Part shown: positions 58,201 through 64,000 of the stretch, piece after piece | Layout of the letters: every line of letters starts with the position of its first letter | How positions within the stretch are numbered: the first letter of the stretch is position 1 | From: Bolinopsis microptera | Lineage: Eukaryota; Ctenophora; Tentaculata; Lobata; Bolinopsidae | Assembly (NCBI RefSeq): GCF_026151205.1 | Contig: NC_087079.1 | Span: forward strand, 15,554,445-15,618,444 | Direction: 5' to 3' | Length of the DNA stretch: 64,000 bases | Translations under genes and position numbers: made by a program | Notes under the pieces: model-generated | What the model was told of the DNA's origin: nothing | The model's database searches: none | The model's input: only the letters and a program-made list of their open reading frames with translations

Positions 58201-58673
58201 TGTACTACTATAATAAGTAATTATATTCTAGTGTTTGTTTGTTTGTTTGTTTGTTTGTTTGTTTGTTTGTTTGTTTGTTTGTTTGTTTGTTTGTTTTTTT
58301 TTTTTTTTTTTTTTTTGTTTGTTTGTTTGTTTGTTTGTTTGTTTGTTTGTTTGTTTGTTTGTTTGTTTGTTTGTTTGTTTGTTTGTTTGTTTGTTTGTTT
58401 GTTTGTTTGTTTGTTTGTTTGTTTGTTTGTTTGTTTGTTTGTTTGTTTGTTTGTTTGTTTGTTTGTTTGTTTGTTTGTTTGTTTGTTTGTTTGTTTGTTT
58501 GTTTGTTTGTTTGTTTGTTTGTTTGTTTGTTTGTTTGTTACCTGTTCTACAAAGCTAGCTGGTACTGTTATGAGGAGAATTAGAAATGCAGGAGTCCAAG
58601 GTCTGGACATTGTCTTCATAACCAGCCATAGTCTCTTTATAAACAGACAGTTTAATCCAACTCCACCGGTCAT
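34205..58673 (-). CDS. ABCD4-like half ABC transporter, seven exons
   Basis: The exons, read on the minus strand, are 58673-58542, 57978-57887, 50570-50381, 50081-49893, 49711-49595, 40109-39885 and 35263-34205. All introns are GT-AG and phases match, giving 667 residues. The membrane domain includes EQVAIYYMGLVPSGFY, DLNCLNSAIDNPDMRITQ, VAIYYTYKCWHAMGYLGPV, SAESAAFSDAEQVEH and DYIGAILSYIILAIPIFSG, closely following the ABCD4 family. The nucleotide-binding domain has Walker A GPPAAGKS (432-439), Q-loop Q467, signature LSPGQ (584-588), Walker B VVIMDE (604-609) and H638. Human ABCD4 is ~606 residues and acts in lysosomal cobalamin export with LMBD1; that role is inferred here by homology. The extra length is an acidic insert between Q-loop and signature. 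It dimerises as a half transporter. Intron 5 hosts two other genes. Confidence 0.9.
35937..36337. mobile_element. palindromic MITE copy 3 with TTAA on both sides
   Basis: TTAA at 35937-35940 and 36334-36337 flanks a 393-bp element with ends GGGGGCAGGGGGGTC and GACCCCCCTTGCCCCC. The core (AGGTCCAAGATTTTCAAAAT ...) matches copies 1-2, but most of the left arm is missing. The TTAA duplication suggests piggyBac- or Kolobok-type mobilisation. Confidence 0.8.
37251..37365 (+). repeat. 11-bp tandem repeat ATCACAACGTT
   Basis: Ten near-perfect copies. A decayed relative of the whole surrounding block, including a scrambled version of this array, lies at 37640-38110. Confidence 0.9.
37640..38110 (+). 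repeat. indel-rich second copy of 36965-37510
   Basis: The same word order as the first copy (GTCTAGTGATCATT, AGACTCAAGACTA, ATTGCAACTTTCTTAGAGA, GTTGTAGTGAAAACCCCGTG) but with many single-base deletions. The divergence pattern is dominated by indels rather than substitutions. Confidence 0.7.
38387..38990 (+). repeat. ~250-bp tandem repeat, about 2.4 copies
   Basis: Units repeat with a 250-bp period (identical landmarks at 38477 and 38727). Each contains TTTCGGTCCGAGTCATTCTC and CAGAGCTCCCGCTTC. The open frames within are repeats of each other and not called as genes. Confidence 0.85.
38991..39170 (+). repeat. dispersed repeat end with C run (39122-39148)
   Basis: AAAATTTTTAGAAACCTAAA, then TTTTGGCCCCTTGCCCAGAT, a long C run and CGCTTCCTACACCCCTG. 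A reverse-complement relative lies at 46470-46640. Confidence 0.65.
39545..39870 (+). repeat. ~12-bp minisatellite CTAGAACACCACACAA
   Basis: About 20 units of (A)CTAGAA(C/T)ACCACAC(A/C)A with an intermittent CAAGTCTAGAATACCACAC variant. It ends only a few bases from the splice donor of the transporter exon ending at 39885. Confidence 0.85.
40110..42354. other. intron 5 of the transporter gene, no gene in this part
   Basis: Unique AT-rich sequence with a 17-bp tandem (TTAGTGAGTAGTGACATC, three copies, 41160-41216). Open frames here have no recognisable domain. Confidence 0.5.
42355..43228. mobile_element. mariner-like MITE, 874 bp, TA duplication
   Basis: The left end CAGGGTGTCCCAAAAAAGAC is mirrored at the right end (to 43228), which has a CAG insertion. 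TA flanks both sides (42353-42354 and 43229-43230). The second half of the TIR (GAAACCCTCCT) is also mirrored. CAGGGTGTCCCAAAA termini are typical of mariner/Tc1-type elements. There is no transposase ORF. Confidence 0.8.
43501..44652 (-). CDS. secreted or GPI-anchored sushi (CCP) domain protein
   Basis: Two exons: 44652-44589 and 44390-43501, joined at GTGAAG...TTTAG in phase 1, giving 317 residues. Exon 1 alone encodes the signal peptide MRLRLYFYGFLVVILGTISQ. The mature part has cysteine-spaced modules: CLLPPQW...CQLETW; VTCQGGV...WCARGCPN; KLSCKIGYGV...CSLTGY...CVKGC; and VECAGSNYTLVGPGFREC...WDPPLTVVQC. The last is the clearest CCP/sushi fold (Cys-Tyr-Gly-Trp-Cys pattern). A C-terminal hydrophobic stretch (LIAGLICSFAIFSF) after a Ser-Gly-Gly suggests a GPI signal or short membrane anchor. 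Sushi proteins act in complement-like recognition or adhesion. The specific role is unknown. It lies inside transporter intron 5, on the same strand. Confidence 0.8.
44660..46470. other. non-coding, with a partial direct duplication
   Basis: A block containing GTCTAGCTCTTCCTATTCTG recurs (45327, 45476). The block TATCAGTTGATCAAGTGAGT AGCC...CAACTTTACAACCGG occurs at about 45376-45463 and 45936-46022. The upstream region of the sushi gene falls here. Confidence 0.55.
46470..46640 (-). repeat. dispersed repeat end with G run (46489-46506)
   Basis: This is the reverse complement of the 39001-39170 family: CAGGGGTAGAGGAAGCAGG, a G run, then GGGTAAGGGGCCAATAAGGG and TAGGTTTCTAAAAATTTT. Confidence 0.65.
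46912..47130 (+). repeat. two-copy direct repeat (~129-bp period)
   Basis: CGCACCCGCAATAACATTG followed by AATTAATCAATGAAT and ATATTG(C/T)ATTTATA(A/G)AAAATA occurs at about 46912-46995 and 47043-47128. Confidence 0.7.
47115..47340 (-). pseudogene. LINE ORF1-like C-terminal fragment
   Basis: The minus-strand frame reads RTILSKTKLLRHVEGFSSVY and then ITPDRSAADRIAYKKVVDQL, ending RKLAQKLREGTLR before a nearby stop. The VYITPD(R/L)S..(E/D)R pattern is typical of LINE ORF1 C-terminal regions. It is truncated at its 5' side by the hairpin at 47329-47378. Confidence 0.55.
47329..47378. repeat. 21-bp-arm perfect hairpin
   Basis: GTACGAGCTTGATCTGAGCTT (47329-47349) and its exact complement (47358-47378) are separated by 8 bases. 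Confidence 0.85.
47937..49097 (+). CDS. rhodopsin-like (class A) G-protein-coupled receptor
   Basis: This 386-residue, seven-helix protein is uninterrupted. It has an N-terminal NKT glycosylation site, TM1 with N36 (LVGN), TM2 LAVSD66L, Cys96 and Cys174 placed for the TM3-ECL2 disulfide, P198 in TM5, CLSYLP246 in TM6, and N307-SGINFFIY in TM7, a variant of NPxxY. The DRY box at the end of TM3 is replaced by NLCKLA (118-123). It would signal from the plasma membrane; the ligand is unknown. The ATG follows a pyrimidine-rich tract and CCAG at 47929-47932, so this is probably the main coding exon, preceded by a 5' exon (the start could be further upstream). It lies inside transporter intron 5 on the opposite strand. 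Confidence 0.85.
   Translation: MIAANNKTLFGDWGVERTSLVIAWRSTILVFSLVGNITIMFAITKYHAIKLGRITTSFIGHLAVSDLGLTLFGILPLLTFSLITASGSDYINGVICAAVCFTCTLFISSSVLLVCMLNLCKLATMLFPLRSRGWSARLAHISAGISWGWSSLSAVYYVGINSETVYFDYRIGGCMVRTVSPKQKWFRITKLFVGIGLPGILVILTTLRLLHFAQRQARTHMRNSLQFQSAVTAISIAFSYCLSYLPFFAYLAITYFMVDNKQFDIIHNEKGLGARTIIVEYDKSGRQINGFFYKDFYLMACLFTFLNSGINFFIYLASITSFRQFVQRKVSLLVCGRSDAVPLSARQNLLRRDLEKALSFNGVLGQDVDVHDTGVTISNDTFSRSG
49098..49594. other. 3' flank of the receptor gene, inside transporter intron 5
   Basis: AT-rich. AATAAA-like words occur (AATAAAGA near 49388), which could serve as a polyadenylation signal. No other gene is seen. Confidence 0.45.
51178..51646 (+). repeat. two-copy direct repeat (~310-bp period) around the LINE 5'-motif
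   Basis: The block from TAATAGTACCACTTCCATGA to GGAGTGTTATACA occurs at about 51228-51323 and 51546-51641, with TTCCAGACAATT(C/T)TTGACA upstream of both. The LINE 5'-like motif (51325-51368) lies between them. Confidence 0.75.
51650..52312. other. intronic sequence, no gene seen
   Basis: Overlapping short open frames at 51725-52094 have no recognisable domain and no splice context. Confidence 0.45.
53948..55453. mobile_element. TTAA-flanked element inserted in the 42-bp satellite
   Basis: TTAA at 53944-53947 and 55454-55457. TIRs: GGCCAGAGGGGGGGG-TAA and its complement. Excision with one TTAA restores the satellite unit exactly. The interior lacks a long ORF but has about ten GAGGTTAACC-like motifs in both orientations and a ~147-bp-arm palindrome (54951-55269). 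A TTAA target suggests piggyBac- or Kolobok-type mobilisation by another copy. Confidence 0.9.
54951..55269. repeat. long hairpin inside the TTAA element
   Basis: The arms 54951-55097 and 55122-55269 are near-perfect complements with a ~24-base loop. Differences are a few single-base changes and indels. Confidence 0.9.
56546..57886. other. intron 2 of the transporter, no gene seen
   Basis: Contains a doubled GGTTTGCTGCAGGTATGGGC word (56738-56784), TAGTAGTTGTA repeats (56855-56920) and a C run (57838-57855) 31 bases from exon 2. Confidence 0.5.
58232..58538 (+). repeat. (GTTT)n microsatellite with a central T run
   Basis: About 75 GTTT units, interrupted once by a run of T near 58293-58315. 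The array begins two bases inside the transporter's intron 1, directly after the GT of the exon 1 donor. Open frames through it are artefacts. Confidence 0.97.
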
Positions 58674-58792
58674 CCTACAAATTTTATATTGAGCTTTTCA
58701 TTGAGAATTAAAACAAGTCCTTCATATTATGGAGCCAGGGTGTGGACTGGCTACACCTGGTGAAAAGACTTCCATCCCATTACATAATACTC

Positions 58793-58835
58793 GATAAATG
58801 TAATAGATTTGTAGTGTTGTAATCAGTTTAGACTA
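58793..58835 (-). repeat. copy of the LINE 5'-end motif upstream of the transporter start
   Basis: Matches 21143-21190 with two or three differences. It lies ~120 bp upstream of the transporter ATG and ~160 bp before the plus-strand exon 58998. Confidence 0.65.
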
Positions 58836-58997
58836 TAATCTGCCATATATGCTGTCAAGTTGAGTAGTATGGTAAAACAATTGATTTAATCAACCAGAGT
58901 ATTGTATTAGTGTTGCTACAATTGTTGTTGCTAAGTAACGGAATCTAACAGATTTTGTACATAATAAAGTAAGTTAATTAATCTTCCTCTATTTCAG

Positions 58998-61293
58998 CTG
59001 TTAGCATATACTACAGAGGAATCGAAGAGGTGAGTTGCTATGGAGATATATTGAATTTATCAATCACATACCTTACTGATGCAATTAACTTAATAATAAT
59101 AATAAACTACGCTCTGCATCATAGATGAAATCGAGTAACAGTAATTAAGTGTAGAATTAACAATATTCAAACGTAATTAGACCAAACAAATTATGAAACT
59201 GCTCATTAATGATAGCTTCTTACAACCGACACACTTATATACCTTTATACATATAATTTGTTATCTATTTAATTGTAACCACACCAACCCCTCCCAACTA
59301 CATTCCCACATTCCACCAGAACTACCCTGTACAGTGGACATCCCTCCCAGCTGAGATATGGGTTAAAATAATGGGCTACATTTCCCATGGAGAGCTAGTG
59401 GAACTGACGGTCTCTTGTTCTTATCTGCAACATGTTGCTGCTGACTACTCTATTTGTGAGTGTTTCCTTTTTACAGACTTTAAGTTGTTAGTTTCGTTTC
59501 GACGCCTGTTTACATTAACAAACGATTTTTGTTCAAGAAAGATGGCTTCTCATAAGATGAGAAAATTTTTTTTAAGTATTGAAAAATCAAACAAAACAAC
59601 TGCTTTTTATCGATAAAGACTATTTTTAAAAGTGCACGCGAATAGATAGAGGCGTAAACGTATAAGATAAAATTTGCAACAAATGGAAATTTGACACTGA
59701 ATCTGAAAAATTATACAATGTGTGTCTTGCACTGACTACAGAATTATGTATTACATCATTCATTACATTACATAAACTCCATTCCATGACTCGTACATTC
59801 TACATTTTACACTTAATTACACTCTCGTGTGACCTAATCACACGGCGTGTGAATTATTAATGCTTTAATGCAGCGGTCGAATAACTCATTCATCTGAATT
59901 ACATTCTTAAAGTTCACAGAGATTCTTAGTTTCTTCGACATTCCATTTGCTTGTCGGCCCTTCACTATTTTAACTTTACTGCAATCACAAGCATGTTGTG
60001 CTATATTTTCTATTCATCTCTGCATCAAAAACGATTTGTTTATTAAAATTCAGGTTGGAATGATTGGTTCACTCTATTTTTGCATGCAGTGCCTTCCAGA
60101 AGTTTGTCTAGTTGCATGACAAGTGCGAAATCTTACAATTTATCTGTTATGCTACAAAATAATATTTCACAAGTCTCTAATAATACTTCCATCAATCATT
60201 ATGATAACCCCCACTAAATTCTAAAATATTGTAAAATATCAAATTTTAACCGCAGTGGTCGAAACGGCACGCGCGGACACCTTACATAAAATTTGTGTCC
60301 CGACATAAAGTTTTCGTTGTTTACCTCAACTTTTTGAAAATGCTTGCGCGTCTTTCTATAAGTCGCATGGGGTGTTACCATGGGAACAGAACTTTAAATT
60401 AAGTCCAAAATTGTGAACCCAGACGCACAGCTGCTGATATCATATATCTTGCCGATAGAACAAATTTTGTCGGCCTATTCCTTATTTTTCAAGACAAATC
60501 TTTAATCTAGAATATTGCAAGAATCGTCAAACAGCGATTGATAGAGTTAAATTGTTAAATTGTGTTAAAATTTAAAAACTGTCCAATCATTGATTCAATG
60601 AAATATTTTAATAAAGGATAATATTCATATTATAAATTTTGAGAGATGCATCTATTGACCATACTATGTCCACTACGGAGTATTATTGATGTGTGAAATG
60701 CTAAGTTGAGGTCTGGAAAAGTTTTGCTGAGGGGCAACTAACCATAAAAACTACTGTTCCAGATTCCTTCAACTTATAAAGAACGATCACATCAAATATA
60801 TAAGAAATTTGTCAGTAAAATCAATCTGCAGAGTGCTTTAACCATCACACTTTACCACTATGCATGTTACACAGGGAGCAAGATTACAGTAAGTGGGAGG
60901 GATCTGACAGATACACATCTCCAAGCTATTGGAGAGAGATCTCCTAAATATCTCACATTCAGCAGTTGCAACGGAAAGAAACTCTCACCTCTGGGATTCA
61001 GATCTCTGTTTAGGAACTGTTCTGCCTCACTCAAGGTTTGTTAGACATTACTCGACTAGCCTCATATTACTTCGAATTGAACGCATACACGAATTATGAT
61101 ATTATCAAGAGGGAGTCTTAAACGAAGCTGAAAAGCTTTCGAAATTTCCGACTAAAGAATTCTCAGCGACAAAACAAAACCAGACTAACATCGCAACGAA
61201 CCTAACTCATCGCTGGGCTATAATGACATACAGCATATATTATGTAGTGTGTACCTAATATAGTGTAATGGTAATCGGATGAGAAATGTTACA

Positions 61294-61371
<78 letters not shown>

Positions 61372-62798
61372 ATGACACGTAACATGGTCCCCGCAGGGTC
61401 TAACAATAACTGACTGTAAAGGAGGAGACTTAGTCTCAGCTTCTCTCCTCCTCCACCTCTCTGCGCGGTGTAGGGACCTCACTTCTCTTCATCTGTCTCT
61501 CTGTAACTTGGGAGATGAGGCGCTCACTCAGCTTGCTCAGAGAACTCACAGGTATGTGAATATCTTTACACACCACACTCGTGCAGATTATCTTTAAGGT
61601 GAGTTGCAGGTGGGACAAGGTGTGTAAGAGATGTGTCTAAACTTCTCAATACAGAATGATTGCAAGTATAGAGTAACTTTGAGGGAAGACGGTACTTTCC
61701 GATCTGAAACATCTACCCAAAAGAGAAAATATGTTTAGCCGTAGCGAGTTACTGTACACTGTAAATACTACTCTGCACTGTTGTGACATGTGCTGGCTGT
61801 GTGCCAGACCTGGCGAACTCAGTAGAATGTAGATACTTTACTGTACGGATATTTTAACGGAGAGGTATTTAAACCCAGACATAGATTCTGGTACCAATTG
61901 ATTTAAGTCGTATTACCAGGTAAGAAAGACTAGCTCGATACTTACTGATTAATATAATTACCTGCAGGTTGGAGCAGCTGTGTATCCCGATGTGTAGTGG
62001 AGTATCAGATACTAGTTTCAGAGCACTGCTCCAACGGCACTACCGATACCTGACCTGTCTTGATATCACTGGTAAAACTTTTTAAATTACATGACAATCC
62101 CCTGGGTATTATATGACTATGAGATCTTTTTTAATACTTGTGTCAGTGTTTCAGCTGCCCTATATTTAAGTTTTAAAATCCCACACTCCACAGGGTGCTA
62201 CCACATCTCCAGTGTAGCAATATCCCAGATCTCACTGTGCCCTAACCTGACATCCTTGTATTTGGGCAACTGCAACCAGATCCACTCGGCCACCATCCAC
62301 ACCCTCAGTGCCAAACTGGATAAACTTCTCATCCTGGACATCAGGGGCTGTAAGAACGTTTCAAGTGACAGTGTCATGGACTTGCTGAAAGCAAACCCCC
62401 ACATCCATACGTTATCTTTATCTCATGTTGCCATGGTTACTGACGTGGTACTGGAGCAGATAGCGCGGACTTTGCTCAGTCTGAACGTGCTGGATTTATC
62501 TGGATGTATTAAAGTTACCAGTATTGGGATCCAGTATTTGGTTAAACACCCTCTCAGTGCGCTGGATCTGGGGTCTACTGCTGTTTCCTTTAGAGGGTGT
62601 TGCGCTATAGCTAACTATCTTTGTACAACTTTAAAACAGGTTTCTTTTAATTTCTGCTCTGATGTTAATGATGAATGTGTGAGAAAGATTGTACAGAAAT
62701 GTAAGAAGCTGGAACGGATCAGTATTTTTGGGTGCAGTTATATTCGAAATTTGAGTAATTTAAGTAAATTGAATGCAGGCTTGGTTTTAGACTTTTAG
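58998..62798 (+). CDS. F-box and leucine-rich-repeat protein (C-terminal exons)
   Basis: The exons are 58998-59029, 59320-59455, 60763-61035, 61397-61551, 61968-62071 and 62194-62798, all with GT-AG sites. Exon 59320 encodes an F-box (SLPAEIWVKIMGYISHGELV...SCSYLQHVAADYS). The last four encode LRRs of the cysteine-containing type (LTSLHLSLCNLGDEAL, LEQLCIPMCSGVSDTSF, LTSLYLGNCNQIHSATI, LDIRGCKNVSSDSV, LNVLDLSGCIKVTSIGI), ending NLSKLNAGLVLDF. F-box proteins bind Skp1 in SCF ubiquitin ligases; LRRs select substrates. The first exon needs a phase-1 predecessor, matching the exon that ends at 23948. The phase between 59455 (phase 1) and 60763 (phase 0) does not match. A small exon in between (one candidate: 60053-60091, weak donor) is therefore needed. 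Confidence 0.8.
59456..60762. other. intron of the F-box/LRR gene, probably hiding one short exon
   Basis: AT-rich. The phase mismatch of the flanking exons requires at least one more exon here. Translation after TTCAG near 60053 reads WNDWFTLFLHA to a GT at 60091, plausible but weak. Confidence 0.35.
61293..61366 (+). repeat. (CT)n microsatellite
   Basis: About 37 CT units in the intron, ending ~30 bases before the acceptor of the exon at 61397. It may double as part of the pyrimidine-rich region. Confidence 0.95.
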
Positions 62799-64000
62799 TT
62801 TTAGTTTTGAACTTTGGATCGTTGTAATTTTATAAGTAGGTTCATTTATGTTAAGTTACCATATATATTGTCTTATTCATTGAGGATGTTATTATTGGAT
62901 TGATGATTTAAAAAAGTGTACTATCTTAGAAATATTTAAAAAATCTACTGGCCACAAGAATAGCTCAGTAGCGTAACTTGATAAATAAATATAAGTTTCT
63001 CTGCCATTTACGCGGTACAGGTTTGTCTTCAATTCGATATATTATATGAAACCGGCCCATATTATGGAAATTGTAGTTCACGAGTTGTTCAGAGCTAATT
63101 TGAAATTGAAATCCAACTCTTGGGTAGTTTACAATGTGCAGTATCTTAAATTAAGCTGTGTTTAACTATACACTAAAGTAATTTTTTGTTCTTCCTATCG
63201 AGCATCTTGTCAATACATCTTCTGTTTATGAACATTTACAGAACACAGAGAAAGCCTGAGGTCCCCAGTACAGGTAAGTCAATGCACAATTTGAATTATT
63301 AGTGTATCTAAAATCTAGATCTCCAACTTACTAACTGTATTGTCTAATTAGGCATTTGTAATTGTTAAACTCTGAGTGTCTTACTGGGCGGCGATTAGGC
63401 GCATGCCTATAATATAATACTAATGCAGTCATTCCGCCATATCTTCAATTTTCAATAATCGGTGTTTATGACCACAAAAGCTTATTTGTTATTAGTCTAT
63501 GTAATAAGCGCCATGAGTTGGCACAGAATTTTTTGTCTCTGATTTTGATAAATTTGGTACCAAAAGTTGCCTTTAACTGTGAATAATGAAAATTCACCGT
63601 GTACCGGTGTAGCACGATTCGTTGAGATGTATGTGGGCCTCCTGTTGCTGTGCATTGCAAAAGTGTACTATGGACGAAAAATGGTTAATTTATTGCTTAA
63701 AATGCCTATAACTCCTAAAATATTGAATATTTTGAAATAATTCTTACAGAATCGTAATGAGACGCAACTCTTGGTACCAAAATTATAATATTTAAAGCAC
63801 CAAATTTTTCGAAAATTTGTACAAAATTTTACACAAGGGGGGACCCTTGTGTTCAGATTAAAAACTTTTGAAAAAAAATTCCTTTAAATCTTAAAATAGT
63901 AGTACTAAAAGTTTCGTCTCGATGAGCTGATTACGATACCATAATAACTATGTGGTAATAATTTAAAATGTGAAAGTTATAGGCCAAAAACTAAAAATTT
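62799..64000. other. 3' flank of the F-box/LRR gene
   Basis: Contains AATAAATA words (62982-62989) that could be polyadenylation signals. A minus-strand copy of the GCCGCCCAGTAAG dispersed repeat lies at 63380-63452. AT-rich sequence follows (63480-64000), with no gene seen. Confidence 0.5.

Noticed and set aside
58171-58692. Long Phe/Val/Cys/Leu and Asn/Lys/Gln/Thr frames
   Set aside because: Translations of the (GTTT)n microsatellite; only the 58542-58673 minus part is a real exon.
61218-61482. Arg-Glu repeat frames
   Set aside because: Translations of the (CT)n tract and antisense of the LRR exon at 61397-61551.

Overview
This window is AT-rich invertebrate metazoan DNA: spliced genes with GT-AG introns, GPCR, sushi, F-box/LRR and ABCD-type ABC transporter genes, and a heavy, layered load of transposable elements and satellites. 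A cnidarian-like animal is my best guess from the transposon repertoire (FLYWCH/MULE, CR1-like and RTE-like LINEs, transposase relatives of HMGXB3), but the sequence alone does not fix the species. There is no sign of bacterial genes, CRISPR, tRNA or rRNA.

Positions 1-16,440 form a transposon graveyard. The outermost layer is a pair of ~845-bp inverted repeats (227-1073 and 13,943-14,784) bounding a ~14.6-kb block. Inside it, on the plus strand, lie decayed transposase-like coding (5,048-5,756, similar in pattern to the transposase-derived part of HMGXB3) and a decayed Ulp1-like cysteine protease piece (11,495-11,810). Between them sits a younger nest: a MULE-type element with a deleted FLYWCH transposase gene (6,078-11,349), interrupted by an RTE-like LINE with a 10-bp target duplication (6,111-8,168) and by a poly-G-ended element (8,337-10,699), which itself contains a giant foldback repeat (8,920-10,312). 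A perfect 100-bp palindrome lies at 3,893-3,992.

Positions 16,440-21,950 hold a nest of three: an old LINE 3' fragment split by a Harbinger-like element (TAA target duplication), itself carrying a CR1/L2-like LINE with both ORF1 and ORF2 open (minus strand).

Positions 22,241-62,798 contain the host genes. A plus-strand gene starts with a CX2CX10CX2C zinc finger (three exons, 22,241-23,948). F-box and LRR exons lie at 58,998-62,798. Intron phases are compatible with one gene carrying a 35-kb intron. Within that interval, on the minus strand, is an ABCD4-like transporter in seven exons (58,673-34,205), assembled here to 667 residues in phase. Its intron 5 contains a plus-strand rhodopsin-like GPCR (47,937-49,097) and a minus-strand secreted sushi-domain protein (44,652-43,501). 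This gives three possible levels of gene nesting.

Introns are filled with minisatellites (11-bp, 12-bp, 42-bp and 250-bp units), TTAA-flanked palindromic elements, a mariner-like MITE, G/C-run-ended dispersed repeats and long (GTTT)n and (CT)n microsatellites. Several nested insertions can be undone on paper: removing them restores an older ORF (16,442-21,621) or the 42-bp satellite register (53,948-55,453).
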